DNA from: CAYMEK01 sp964389305
Lineage (GTDB): Bacteria; Spirochaetota; Spirochaetia; SZUA-6; DRHE01
DNA: 64,000 bases
NCBI GenBank assembly: GCA_964389305.1
Contig: CAYMEK010000003.1
Span: 51,316 to 115,315, forward strand
Direction of reading: 5' to 3'
Shown: positions 26,935 to 35,988 of the stretch, in pieces
Position numbering within the stretch: the stretch's first letter is position 1
How the letters are laid out: every line of letters begins with the position of its first letter
The notes under the pieces: model-generated
Told to the model about the DNA's origin: nothing
The model's input: only the letters and a program-made list of their open reading frames with translations
The model's database searches: none
Made by a program: the position numbers and the translations under genes

Positions 26935-27918
26935 TTACTTCACTATGGTTCGGATGAGTTTTCCGCGTTCGGTCGTGGCGATGGACATGATTATGGCGAT
27001 GATGCCTAAGACCACGACCTGTATGTCCCGCCCGGCTCCTATCATGAGCAATCCGGACTGGATCCAGGTGATAATGATCACGCCCAAAAGGGTCCTTTGC
27101 GGACCGCCGACGCCCCCCTTTAAAGCCGTACCGCCGGCTACCACGCTGGCGAAAAGCGGTATCATCATGTGGGACCCGATCTTCACCGAACCGCCGCCTA
27201 GCTGCGACATGTACAAGACGCCGGCTATACCGGCCAGCAGGCTGCTGAGCATGAACACGATAATCCTGTGCCTGTCCACATTGACTCCCGAAATGGCCAC
27301 AGCCTTCGGATTTCCCCCGATCGCATAGGTCCGCCTTCCGAAGGGCGTGATGAGCGCCATCAGAGTGCACAGAATCCAGATACCGATCGCCCAATAGAAT
27401 ATCGAGGGCATTCCCGCAATAAAGGTGACCGCGATGCTCCTGAACCCCTCATGATCCATCATGAGGAGAAATCCCTTGGAGATCAAAAGCGCGAGGCCGT
27501 CGATGACCACAGAAATGCCGAGGGTGGCCATAAAGGACGGGACCTTCAGCTTGGCGAACAGCACCCCGTTGATGAGCCCTACACCAATGCAGATCGCTAA
27601 AGCAAAGGGGATGACCAGCAGCCCCATCTCGTCGATATACAGCACGCACAGGAGTGCGGAAAGCTTCATCACGCTTACAACGGAGAAGTCGAAAGAGCCC
27701 ATCATGATCACCAGCGTCAACCCGCAGGCCGCGATCAGGAAGTAGGACATGGAATAAGCTATGGTGACGATACCCTGGTAACTGAGAAAGGTTGGATTGA
27801 GTATTTGAAAAACAAGGATTACCACGATGGTTGCCACAATCGGCATGATTGTGTTGGTGGTCGCATATTGTCTCAAATCCACAAAAAAACGCCGTTCGTT
27901 CATCGTGTTGCTCGTCAT
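26935..27918 (-). CDS. Ribose-type sugar ABC transporter permease 2
   Basis: The 327-residue CUT2 permease has 'GLTLVIMMGSFDFSVVSVM', 'AIGGNPKAVAISGVNVDR' and 'VVAGGTALKGGVGGPQ'. The true start is ATG 27918, behind GGAGGTCAC and overlapping the stop of the previous permease gene by 4 bp; the open frame that continues to 28647 is out of frame with real upstream genes. The Asp in 'SFDFSV' sits where other CUT2 permeases have 'GIDLSV'. It probably pairs with the other permease as a heterodimer. Confidence 0.92.
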   Translation of the reverse strand: MTSNTMNERRFFVDLRQYATTNTIMPIVATIVVILVFQILNPTFLSYQGIVTIAYSMSYFLIAACGLTLVIMMGSFDFSVVSVMKLSALLCVLYIDEMGLLVIPFALAICIGVGLINGVLFAKLKVPSFMATLGISVVIDGLALLISKGFLLMMDHEGFRSIAVTFIAGMPSIFYWAIGIWILCTLMALITPFGRRTYAIGGNPKAVAISGVNVDRHRIIVFMLSSLLAGIAGVLYMSQLGGGSVKIGSHMMIPLFASVVAGGTALKGGVGGPQRTLLGVIIITWIQSGLLMIGAGRDIQVVVLGIIAIIMSIATTERGKLIRTIVK

Positions 27919-28889
27919 GTGACCTCCACCCCTTTCGTCCTCGTACCCTTCGAGCTCAGTATGATAGCCACAATCAGCACGAGTCCCACCACGAGGTCTA
28001 TCAGCTCCGGCCGCAGCGGAGAAAGATGCAGCCCGCGGTACAGCACGGAGAAGGTCAGGACCCCTAGTATCGTTCTCTGAGGACCTCCGCTGCCGCCCAC
28101 CAGAGGCGTACCCCCCAGGATAATCGCTACCAGAGGCCTGACCACGTTGTTCAAATTGAACTCCACCGAGGCCGAACCGCCGAGATGCTGGAACAGAATG
28201 ACCGAACCGACTCCCGTAAACACCCCGCTCAGGGCGAATGCCAATATCTTGTACCTGTCGACATTGATACCGGCCAATCGAGCTCCTTCCTCGTTCGACC
28301 CGATGGCACAGAAATAAACCCCGAGCCTGGTCCGGAGCACGATAAAGACCGCGACCAGGATAATCGGGATGGACAGGAGAAAGGGAGTCGGAATGCGGGG
28401 GATCAGCCGCGCGGTTATGAACCCATATCCGGGAACGCTTCTCGGGTACCCGCCAGCCAGCACCACGGTTATTCCCCAGTAGGTTATCAGCAGGCTCAGG
28501 GTAAGAATAAACGAAGGTATTCTGCCTTTCGTATGTATCACACCTACGAGGAAGCCGGTCGCCAATCCCACCAGCGGAATGACCAGCAAGGCCGCCGGTC
28601 CGATTATCGGGGAGAGCAGCCAGAGAAAAATACTGCCCAGCATCCAAATCCCGATAAAGGATAGGTCCATCGACCCGAGGATCATCACGATGGAGGGACC
28701 GATGGAAAACAGCATGAGCGTTACGAACTGCCTCAAGGATGCCGTCAGGTTTATGGCCGACAAGAACTGCTGTGAGTACAGGGCCGAGAAAATCACGAAC
28801 AGGCCGATAAAAATAAGCAGTACGGGATAGTTCTTGGCGACCTGAGATACATTCCTCACTATCGACTTCCGATTCACTGGGCTGTTCAT
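27915..28889 (-). CDS. Ribose-type sugar ABC transporter permease 1
   Basis: The 324-residue CUT2 permease shows 'IVMILGSMDLSFIGIWML', 'AIGSNEEGARLAGINVDR' and 'VAIILGGTPLVGGSGGPQ'. ATG 28889 overlaps the ATPase stop codon by 4 bp; the frame upstream to 28970 lies inside the ATPase gene. It is translationally coupled on both sides. Two different permease genes in one CUT2 operon point to a heterodimeric channel. Confidence 0.92.
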   Translation of the reverse strand: MNSPVNRKSIVRNVSQVAKNYPVLLIFIGLFVIFSALYSQQFLSAINLTASLRQFVTLMLFSIGPSIVMILGSMDLSFIGIWMLGSIFLWLLSPIIGPAALLVIPLVGLATGFLVGVIHTKGRIPSFILTLSLLITYWGITVVLAGGYPRSVPGYGFITARLIPRIPTPFLLSIPIILVAVFIVLRTRLGVYFCAIGSNEEGARLAGINVDRYKILAFALSGVFTGVGSVILFQHLGGSASVEFNLNNVVRPLVAIILGGTPLVGGSGGPQRTILGVLTFSVLYRGLHLSPLRPELIDLVVGLVLIVAIILSSKGTRTKGVEVT

Positions 28890-30427
28890 GCTTCCATTAC
28901 CTCTTTGAGTTGTTCTGCACTTATGATTTCCTGAACTTTTCCCTGCTTCATCAGCATTATCCGGTCGCACAGGGTCGAGTACTCTCTAACATCGTCGCTT
29001 ACCAGGATCATCGATATACCTCTACTCTTCATGTCAAGGATTGTCTCGAAGATGTCCTCCCTCGATCCCACGTCTATGCCTATTGTGGGATCTTCTAGGA
29101 GCATAATCTCAGGGCTCTTTTCGAACCATTTCCCCACGGTGACTTTCTGCTTGCTGCCGCCGCTCAAGGTGCTGACGGGAGTATTGACATCCGGCGTCCG
29201 TATTTTCAGCTTTCGAACAATCCTCTCGGCCATCCTTTTTTCGACGTTGAAGCGTATGATCCTGATAATCTTCCCAACCACCTTGGCGATGTTCAATATC
29301 GATATGTTCTTGGCTATCGACCAATCGTGCAGCAACTCGTTGCCCGTGTCCCCGGAAAAGTATCCCACCCCTCTGGTCAATCTGACATGAGCAGGTTCCC
29401 GGTTTTTCACCTCCTTTTTCATGACCGAGAGGGTTCCTTTTTCGAAGTTGTCGAGACCGGCGATTGTCCTTATCAGTTCGCTCTTGCCGGAGCCGGCCGG
29501 ACCGAACACACCGACACATTCACCGCGATGAAGGTCGAAGGTGATGTCGTAGTAGCTACCCTGCTTGGTCAGCCTGTCAGCCGACAGCACCACCCCGCCT
29601 GTCTGGCCTTTCCTGGACGCCACTTCGTGACGGTGTTCCAGGGTGTCCCTGCCCACAATCACCTTGGTGAGATCCTCTTCCGTGACCTGGTCGGTTGCCA
29701 TGTTGTAATGTCCGACCAGTTTCCCGTCGCGCAGCACGACCACGCGGTCCATACATTCCATGACCTCCTGCATGATGTGTGTAACAAAGATGAAGGAGGT
29801 ATTCTTTTTCAGTCTCGAGATCTCATCCAGTAGATCCTTGCGCTCCTCGATGGTGAGCGGGGCGGTAGGCTCGTCGAGGATGATGACGGACTGCGTCGTA
29901 TCATCGTCCTGCTCCATTCTCACACTCAGGATAGCCTTCGCTATTTCGACCATTTTTTGCGTGGATAGGGGCAGCTCGTGCATGAAGTTATCGACATCGC
30001 ATTGTACATGAAACTCTTTTAGTATCTCCCGTGCATGTGCTTTGATCCGGTCTATCTGCAATCCGACTTTTCCGACGTACCTGTCCTCGTTACCGAGGAA
30101 CAGAAATTGATACACTTTCAGGCTGGGGACGACTCCTTTTTCCTGGTAGACGATTGAAATACCCTTTCTGGCCGCCTCCTTGGGACTCTTGGGGAAGGGA
30201 ACGTTCACCCCCCTGTAGGCCCATTCCCCCTTGTCAGGAGGATACACGCCCACCAGAATCTTCATAAGCGTGGTCTTGCCGGCTCCATTCTCACCAACCA
30301 CGCCTACGATTTCATTTGGGTGGACTTCCAGGCTCACCTCATCAAGGGCACGTACGACTCCTCCGAACGTCTTGGAGACATTATACACATTCAAAATCGG
30401 CGCGCCTGATTGCTTCATCCTGTTCAT
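28886..30427 (-). CDS. Sugar ABC transporter ATP-binding protein (two domains, unusual second Walker B)
   Basis: The 513-residue RbsA-like protein has Walker A 'GENGAGKTTL' and Walker B 'VIILDEPTAPL' in domain 1, with a weak signature 'LPLSTQKMVEI'. Domain 2 has a complete Walker A 'GPAGSGKSEL' and 'LSGGSKQKVTVGKW', but Walker B reads 'IMLLEDPTIGID': the usual Asp-Glu order is reversed. ATP turnover may therefore rely on domain 1. First binding-protein gene, then ATPase, then two permeases is the transcription order. Confidence 0.92.
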   Translation of the reverse strand: MNRMKQSGAPILNVYNVSKTFGGVVRALDEVSLEVHPNEIVGVVGENGAGKTTLMKILVGVYPPDKGEWAYRGVNVPFPKSPKEAARKGISIVYQEKGVVPSLKVYQFLFLGNEDRYVGKVGLQIDRIKAHAREILKEFHVQCDVDNFMHELPLSTQKMVEIAKAILSVRMEQDDDTTQSVIILDEPTAPLTIEERKDLLDEISRLKKNTSFIFVTHIMQEVMECMDRVVVLRDGKLVGHYNMATDQVTEEDLTKVIVGRDTLEHRHEVASRKGQTGGVVLSADRLTKQGSYYDITFDLHRGECVGVFGPAGSGKSELIRTIAGLDNFEKGTLSVMKKEVKNREPAHVRLTRGVGYFSGDTGNELLHDWSIAKNISILNIAKVVGKIIRIIRFNVEKRMAERIVRKLKIRTPDVNTPVSTLSGGSKQKVTVGKWFEKSPEIMLLEDPTIGIDVGSREDIFETILDMKSRGISMILVSDDVREYSTLCDRIMLMKQGKVQEIISAEQLKEVMEA

Positions 30428-30571
30428 ACGCCTGCACCTCTATTAATCCATCCTTCGGTAATGGAGATCAACACCATGACACTTGCATTATAGGCACTTG
30501 CTTTAAGGTTGTCACACTCGGAGTCTGCAGATTAGTGTAGTGACCGGGTTTCGGGCTCAAGGTCTCCTTCC

Positions 30572-30610
30572 AAAAAACGCAGCCTTCCTCTCTTGAAAAA
30601 GAAAGGCTGC
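30572..30610 (-). terminator. Intrinsic terminator after the binding-protein gene
   Basis: On the minus strand the stem GCAGCCTT...AAGGCTGC is followed by GTTTTTT, a classical Rho-independent terminator, located 66 nt after the stop codon. Full termination here would separate the binding-protein gene from the ATPase gene, so partial read-through is expected. Confidence 0.75.
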
Positions 30611-30624
30611 GCTGCTTGGCAAAC

Positions 30625-30656
30625 GGCCGGAGCGTGCTCATCGCACATCTCCGGCC
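30625..30656 (-). repeat. Inverted repeat between binding-protein stop and terminator
   Basis: GGCCGGAG...CTCCGGCC with an inner GTGC...GCAC stem forms a long hairpin in the 3' untranslated region. It may protect the transcript from 3' exonucleases. No U-run follows it. Confidence 0.55.
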
Positions 30657-30675
30657 AGAACATTGATACCGCTCT

Positions 30676-32082
30676 TTATTCCCAGACCGGCTCCAGCTTG
30701 ATTTCAGGCGGCAGTTTTTTGGCGTATTCCTGCGCCGCTTTCAGATCAGTCATCCAGCTTATGTCGAGGAAGTATTCGTGGAGAGCCGCTACGTGCTTCC
30801 TGAGGGCTTCCTTGCTTCCGAATTTCTTCATCTTGGCGGGGAAATAGAAGTCGTGGGAGCCCAGGTACGTTCCACCTCCGGCATGCCGGTCGTATTCCAG
30901 TCCGAGCTCTTTGCATTTCGATATAGACAGCAGCCTGAAGTCGTAGGGATACTCCGGATCGTCTTCCTCCATCTGCATGAGGATCTGCTCCAGGTTCTCC
31001 TTCAGCGGCCCGGTATTGAAGCTCGGATGATCCGCTATGCCCGCCGACTCAGCAAGCTTTTCCAGCTCTCCCGGTCTCCCGTACAGGTCCAGCGTTCCGG
31101 TCTGCAGCATCTCATCGGGCTGCGGATACCAGGCACCCACGCACATATCGTACAGCATCGGAACGAGTCTCCCGCCGAAGTAAGGGATGGCGAAGCCGGA
31201 GGTACAAAGGAAGTTGCCCTTCAGGATTTCCTGGGCCGTAGTCATCTCCATGTCTCGAGAAGCTGTGAACGGACCGACCTTGAGTCCCCGGTCCTCCAGG
31301 GCCCGGAGGGCTCCCATGGTCTGAGAGTCGTTGGCGCCCCAAATACCCTGGTAGTCGGTTCGGACCGCCAGCGACGCCTCCGCTGCCGTCCGACCGCCTT
31401 CGAAGCCCCATTCCCCGTACTGGAAGCCCATCAACTGCATCTCGGGATAGTTCTGAAGAGCCTGAAAGATTCCGAGGTTGATGTAGACGGTCGATACGGT
31501 AGCGGCGGACTTGCTGGCCTGGTGGATCAACAGCTTGGTCCTGCCGGCTTGTTTCATTTTCTCCATCAAACAGGTCAACGGGATAAAGGTCTGCTCGTCC
31601 GAGAACGGCGTATTGTCTATTACCCACCGGGGACCGAAGTCTCCCGGCATGAGATCGCCGGTATACCCGAAATAGGTCGCCAGGAACACGTTGTTCTCAT
31701 TGGCGATCTGGGCCAGCTGCGGCATCACGGACACGTCGGGAACATTGTAGATAATCGCCTTGGCCCCTGCTGCTATCATACTCTCGGTGATCTCGATCCA
31801 ATCGGCCTGTGTGTCGGCCACCGCGCCCCTGAACTTCAATCCCAGTTGTTTGGCGGCCTGCTCGATTGCCTGATAGACCATGATCGCGTACTCCTGTCCC
31901 AGGTGCCAGGTAATATGGCCTACCAGGAAGCTTTCGCCCGGCTCAGCGTTTTTATATTTCTGAGCAAGGTTTCCGGCGGCGGGCATTCCTTCGGCTTCCT
32001 CCTGACCGCCTGCGAATGCCATACCGGTAACGAGCAGGATCAGGATCATCACGACCGATACTGCCAATACCCTTTTCCTCAT
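30676..32082 (-). CDS. Sugar ABC transporter substrate-binding protein (type 1 periplasmic fold)
   Basis: The 468-residue protein has a signal peptide ('VVMILILLVTGMAFA') and 'GGQEEAEG' linker, then a type 1 periplasmic-binding fold ('ITESMIAAGAKAIIYNVPDV', 'GIWGANDSQTMGALRALEDR'). It is about 100 residues longer than RbsB, mainly at the C-terminus (after 'ELEKLAESAG'). AGGAGG precedes the ATG. A near-perfect sigma-70 promoter lies 144 bp upstream. The sugar is not identifiable. Confidence 0.9.
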   Translation of the reverse strand: MRKRVLAVSVVMILILLVTGMAFAGGQEEAEGMPAAGNLAQKYKNAEPGESFLVGHITWHLGQEYAIMVYQAIEQAAKQLGLKFRGAVADTQADWIEITESMIAAGAKAIIYNVPDVSVMPQLAQIANENNVFLATYFGYTGDLMPGDFGPRWVIDNTPFSDEQTFIPLTCLMEKMKQAGRTKLLIHQASKSAATVSTVYINLGIFQALQNYPEMQLMGFQYGEWGFEGGRTAAEASLAVRTDYQGIWGANDSQTMGALRALEDRGLKVGPFTASRDMEMTTAQEILKGNFLCTSGFAIPYFGGRLVPMLYDMCVGAWYPQPDEMLQTGTLDLYGRPGELEKLAESAGIADHPSFNTGPLKENLEQILMQMEEDDPEYPYDFRLLSISKCKELGLEYDRHAGGGTYLGSHDFYFPAKMKKFGSKEALRKHVAALHEYFLDISWMTDLKAAQEYAKKLPPEIKLEPVWE

Positions 32083-32104
32083 TTTCTCACCTCCTGTTTA
32101 TTTT

Positions 32105-32125
32105 AATGCCCCTTGCCGGGGCATT
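32105..32125 (-). promoter_or_regulatory. Leader hairpin upstream of the binding-protein gene
   Basis: AATGCCCC-N5-GGGGCATT lies in the 5' untranslated leader, just before the ribosome site of the gene starting at 32082. It may stabilise the mRNA 5' end or act as a small regulatory element. Confidence 0.45.
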
Positions 32126-32225
32126 TCTCCCACCATACGGCTTTTCTTCATTCCTGTCGTAGCAGCTAACAGCCAAATAACAGTATTGAAATCACTTTGT
32201 TACTTTACCATCAAATCGTGTTGGG

Positions 32226-32254
32226 ATTATATCAGCGCATTATGGGTTTGTCAA
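32226..32254 (-). promoter_or_regulatory. Sigma-70 promoter of the second ribose-type ABC operon
   Basis: TTGACA, 17 bp, TATAAT: a perfect consensus on the minus strand, giving a leader of roughly 135 nt before the binding-protein gene. Confidence 0.82.
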
Positions 32255-32332
32255 GCTATAATTATGCAGCTTTTGGAGCCCTGCTCCATCTTTTTCAACA
32301 TCTGTACGTATAATTCTACTATTCAGAAAGGG

Positions 32333-32360
32333 TTGACAAGCATGACCGCAGATGTATAAT
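32333..32360 (+). promoter_or_regulatory. Sigma-70 promoter of the SDR gene
   Basis: TTGACA, 16 bp, TATAAT on the plus strand, about 157 nt before the ATG at 32518. It faces away from the promoter at 32226-32254 with about 80 bp between the two -35 boxes, a natural place for joint control. No further gene is seen in 32083-32517. Confidence 0.8.
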
Positions 32361-32517
32361 GAATAATCAATCGAATTTAATGTATAAATTGTAACTAAAA
32401 ATGTTAGGTAACAAACATAGGTTCCGGGCAATGCCAGAGGCCGGAAAAGCTGAGGCTTCAAGGATCAATACTCTAAAAACCGGTTTATTACTATAAAGAT
32501 CTTCAGGAGGTGTCGTT

Positions 32518-33270
32518 ATGCGGATGCAGAACAGGATTGCCATAGTCACCGGAGGCGCACAGGGAATCGGCAAAGAATATTGCCTTGGAATCGCACGTGA
32601 AGGTGGCGCCGTCGTCATTGCAGACGTAGACGAGCAAAACGGTGAAAAACTGGCGCAATCCATCAAAGACTCGGGTGGAAAGGCTCTATTCGTACGAACC
32701 GATGTGAGTAGCAAAGCCGATGTAGAGGCCATGGTTAAAAAGACCGTCGAGCAATTCGGCGGGTTGGATGTCCTGGTAAACAATGCGGCGATTCTCGAAG
32801 CGCAACCCGTCGGCGAGATCAGCGAAGAGCTGTGGGATAAGCAGATGGCGGTGAACGCGAAAGGCACCCTGTTCTGTGCCCAGGCGGCGGCCGAGGTCAT
32901 GAAGAAGCAAAAAAGAGGGAAAATAGTCAACATCTCGTCGATCGGCGCCCTGGCGGCACAGCCGGGTTTGTGCGCCTATCACTCGACAAAGGCGGTCGTA
33001 CTCACAATTACCAGATCTTTTGCCCTGGAACTGATCAAATGGAACATCCAGGTGAACGCGGTGGTACCCGGAACTACCAACACGGGAATGGCCGAGCGCG
33101 CGATGAAAGATCCGGAGTTCAAGAAAAAAGTGGTGGATCCGATTCCCGCGGGCCGGCTCGGCGATCCGAAAGAGTTATTGGGCGCCGTCCTCTATTTCGC
33201 GACGGACGATTCCAATTACTGCACAGGCCAGACTTTGATAGTCGACGGCGGTGTACTGGCAATAATCTAG
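32518..33270 (+). CDS. Short-chain dehydrogenase/reductase (FabG-like)
   Basis: The 250-residue classical SDR has 'VTGGAQGIGKEYCL' (NAD(P) binding), 'NNAA', catalytic Ser ('NISSIGA') and Tyr-x3-Lys ('YHSTK'). An Asp at the end of beta-2 ('IADVDEQNG') favours NAD over NADP. AGGAGG lies upstream. It is divergent from the sugar importer and may oxidise the imported sugar or polyol. The exact substrate is unknown. Confidence 0.9.
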   Translation: MRMQNRIAIVTGGAQGIGKEYCLGIAREGGAVVIADVDEQNGEKLAQSIKDSGGKALFVRTDVSSKADVEAMVKKTVEQFGGLDVLVNNAAILEAQPVGEISEELWDKQMAVNAKGTLFCAQAAAEVMKKQKRGKIVNISSIGALAAQPGLCAYHSTKAVVLTITRSFALELIKWNIQVNAVVPGTTNTGMAERAMKDPEFKKKVVDPIPAGRLGDPKELLGAVLYFATDDSNYCTGQTLIVDGGVLAII

Positions 33271-33334
33271 CGCACGTCGGAAGCTCTCGGCTTTTCCGGC
33301 GCGGCTGCCGGGCGAATGCCTGTGCCTCAGTCTC

Positions 33335-34150
33335 TCAACGGACCTCCTGAAAGCGACCGCTGTCCGCGTTCCAATCATAAACAGCCTCGAAGGTCTCGAG
33401 AACAGGGCCTTCGCGGCAGAGACACTCGTCCCCGCAGTCGACGAGCTTTCCCCGGCGAATGATCTCCAGGTCTCCATCTCCGTCCACATCGGAGAACTCG
33501 ACCGAGGCGATACGCGACTGCGTTTCGCTCGCTTCCCAGGTGGTTCCCCGCCAGACCTCCTCCAGCGCTCCGTCTTCGCCAAGGGCCAGAATCCTCACGA
33601 CCTCTAGACCCACGCAGCTCCCGGTGAGCGGGCTGAAACGGGTTACGACGAACTCCTCCCGGCCCCCGACAAGCTCGACGGCTTGCGCCTGGACGTCGAA
33701 GCAGTAGCAGGGATCGCTTTCGAAGCTGATGAGTTGGAGCAATCCACCGGTCACTCGAACCACCCCCCGCCGGGCCATCATGTCCGGATGCGAGGTAAAA
33801 AACACGATCCTCTCAACATCGTTCCTGATTTGCAGGCGGGCGAATGTGAATCCGGTCTCTTCCGGCAGCTCCAGCATATTCGGTAACAACGAGGAGAGCT
33901 GTACGTCGGTGGTGCCGCCGGGGCCGACCTGCACAGAGGGAATACGAGCAGCGGTGTCCTCGGCCGGCTGGGGCGCCGGCAACCCGGTCTCTGCAAGCGG
34001 CCCGGGCGAATCCGCCGCCAACGGCGGCTGCAGGCTCGGTTCCATCGGCTGCGGAGCCTTCGGGGTGTCCCGGGAGCATCCTGTACAACCGGCGAGGAAC
34101 GTCGCAAGAAAAACGGCGGCTACCGCAGTAAATCGGCTCAAAGTTTTCAC
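33335..34150 (-). CDS. Predicted lipoprotein of unknown function
   Basis: The 271-residue protein has a lipoprotein signal with lipobox 'LAGC' (Cys22), a proline-rich spacer (about 28-75) and a folded region with six or more cysteines ('DPCYCFD', 'DCGDECLCREG') that may form disulfides. 'SDVDGDGDLEII' is an Asp-rich calcium-loop motif seen in FG-GAP-like repeats. It should sit at the outer face of a membrane. No function assigned. It is the first gene downstream of the acs operon on the same strand, 49 bp after acsE, probably with its own expression. Confidence 0.7.
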   Translation of the reverse strand: MKTLSRFTAVAAVFLATFLAGCTGCSRDTPKAPQPMEPSLQPPLAADSPGPLAETGLPAPQPAEDTAARIPSVQVGPGGTTDVQLSSLLPNMLELPEETGFTFARLQIRNDVERIVFFTSHPDMMARRGVVRVTGGLLQLISFESDPCYCFDVQAQAVELVGGREEFVVTRFSPLTGSCVGLEVVRILALGEDGALEEVWRGTTWEASETQSRIASVEFSDVDGDGDLEIIRRGKLVDCGDECLCREGPVLETFEAVYDWNADSGRFQEVR

Positions 34151-34199
34151 CGTACCGTGCTCATGGGGTTACCGCCGGAAGCGCCTTCGCGGGGTCCTT

Positions 34200-34982
34200 T
34201 CAGGAACGGAAAGCGTCGATGTAGCCGTCCGCATAGATCTGTTTGTTCATCACCAGCTCTGCAGTCAGGACGGCGTTTACCAGATCTTCGTCGGTAACGT
34301 CGCAGATCACCGCATCCATGCCGTTGGCCACCATCATGACCGCAAAGGTGCGGTTGATCAGCTTCTTCTGCTTCGTTCCATTGGCGATATTGGAAAGCCC
34401 GCAGACGATGTGAGGCGGCGGATTGCTGAACAGCTTGAACTGGTTGGCCGCCCCCAGGATCTCCTGGGCCTGCTCCTGCATATACTTCAGGGGCATGACG
34501 ATGGGATCCAGGAAAAGCTGCTCCGTGGAGATGCCGAACTCCATGGCCTTGGCCAGGAGCTTGCCGGCGTTTTCCACCCGCTGGTCCGCGCTTTTGGGGC
34601 TGCCCGACTCGTCCATGACCAGGCCGATGATCGAGGCGCCGGACTCGGCCACGATCGGGAACATGGCGTCCATCTTTTCATCCACCGCCGTGGTAGAGTT
34701 TATCAGAGGAGGTTTCTTGCATAGAGGCACCGCCTCTTTCAACATGGAAGGCTTGTTGGTGTCGATGGAGATGGGCAGATCGCTGGCTGCCTGCACCTGC
34801 TCGATCATCCAGCAAAGGTCTTCCGGCTTGCTCGAGACCGCTCCCAGGTTTACGTCGAGGTAGCTGGCTCCCGCCTTGGTCTGCTTGACCGCCCAACTTT
34901 TGAGCACGTCTCCGTCCTTGTTCAACACCGCCTCCTTGATCTCCTTGAATCCGGTGTTTATTCGTTCACCGATAAAAATCAT
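34200..34982 (-). CDS. acsE: Methyltetrahydrofolate:corrinoid/iron-sulfur protein methyltransferase
   Basis: The 260-residue TIM-barrel protein of the pterin-binding family starts 'MIFIGERINTGFKEIKEAV', typical of AcsE, with 'DVNLGAV', 'LPISIDTNKPSMLKEAV' and 'NSTTAVDEKMDAM' as pterin-site segments. It moves the methyl group from methyl-THF to the cob(I)amide of AcsCD. It is the last gene of the acs operon, 46 bp after acsD. Confidence 0.93.
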   Translation of the reverse strand: MIFIGERINTGFKEIKEAVLNKDGDVLKSWAVKQTKAGASYLDVNLGAVSSKPEDLCWMIEQVQAASDLPISIDTNKPSMLKEAVPLCKKPPLINSTTAVDEKMDAMFPIVAESGASIIGLVMDESGSPKSADQRVENAGKLLAKAMEFGISTEQLFLDPIVMPLKYMQEQAQEILGAANQFKLFSNPPPHIVCGLSNIANGTKQKKLINRTFAVMMVANGMDAVICDVTDEDLVNAVLTAELVMNKQIYADGYIDAFRS

Positions 34983-35028
34983 AAGCTCCCATCCTCCTTA
35001 GGTTTATAGTAGATCGAGTCGGGTTCGC

Positions 35029-35988
35029 TCAGCCGCAAAACTGCGCGATGGTGGTCTGGACGTTCTTGATGGCGTCGGGGTGAGCCATGATCAAGATGTC
35101 GGCGCCCGCCTGCAGGTAGACGGACGCGCAGGTGGCTTCCCACATCGGGCCTCGTTTGGCCAGCTTTCCCCAGCCAGGAAGCACGTCCTCGTCCACCACC
35201 GCCTCTTTGATGCGCCAGACCTCACCGCCCACATCACAGATCTGCGGGCAGGCCATCAGCTTGTCTCCTTTCAGGCCGGCGATCCGGGCCCGCTCGAGAA
35301 TCGTGTACACGTAGTCGAAACCGTAGCCCAGGGCGGCGGTGGTCTGAAACATCACCACGTCCTTTAGATCAAAGCCCGCATCCTGGAGCAGGATGTTGAC
35401 TTGCTTGCCGATATTGATATCAACCGGCGCCTCGGCGATGATCTTGTGCTTGTCGGCCTTGCAAATGGCCACCACGGTCTTGTAGTTCTTTTCCTTGGCA
35501 GATCCGATCAGGCAGTTCTCTCCTTTAGCGGCCTGGGAGCACTCGGGCAGCACTAGGTTGTCCTTTTCGTCGTCTCCACAGCCCCAAATAATCAATGGCA
35601 CGTCCACCGCCTTCAGCACGTCCTGCACCACCTTGGCGCAGTCATCGGGAGCGGCGTCTTTCCCGGCCGGATCGGCACCGACCAGCTTCAGGCTGATCAG
35701 ATCCACTCCGTATTCCTTGACGGATTTTTGCGCCCACTCCACCGGCGAGTCGATCTCCTTGCCAATGGCTGCCTTGAGAACATCCGGCCAGGCAGGAGGA
35801 GTATCGGCCACAAAACCGGCGATCACCGGCTTGTTGGGCAGTTGTCCCTCGAAGGTGAGAAAGGGGAGAGTCGTCTGGCCCCCTACGGTCACCGTACCGG
35901 CTCGTGTTCCCCCCTGATCCTTGGTCGCACCGATGACAACCGTGTTTATAGGGGCCGTCCATTTCTCAATTACATCAGGTACTTGCAT
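35029..35988 (-). CDS. acsD: Corrinoid/iron-sulfur protein small subunit
   Basis: The 319-residue protein matches AcsD/CdhD ('INTVVIGATKDQGGTRAGTV', 'FVADTPPAWPDVLKAAIG'). With AcsC it holds the B12 cofactor that shuttles methyl groups to acetyl-CoA synthase. The start at 35988 has AGGAGGTGAAG; it overlaps the cooC-type gene by 14 bp. A longer frame to 36009 is less likely since it would place the ribosome site inside the gene. Confidence 0.94.
   Translation of the reverse strand: MQVPDVIEKWTAPINTVVIGATKDQGGTRAGTVTVGGQTTLPFLTFEGQLPNKPVIAGFVADTPPAWPDVLKAAIGKEIDSPVEWAQKSVKEYGVDLISLKLVGADPAGKDAAPDDCAKVVQDVLKAVDVPLIIWGCGDDEKDNLVLPECSQAAKGENCLIGSAKEKNYKTVVAICKADKHKIIAEAPVDINIGKQVNILLQDAGFDLKDVVMFQTTAALGYGFDYVYTILERARIAGLKGDKLMACPQICDVGGEVWRIKEAVVDEDVLPGWGKLAKRGPMWEATCASVYLQAGADILIMAHPDAIKNVQTTIAQFCG

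Noticed and set aside
26935..28647. 570-residue version of the second permease
   Set aside because: The N-terminal 243 residues are the neighbouring permease gene read in the wrong frame; the ATG at 27918 with GGAGG is correct.
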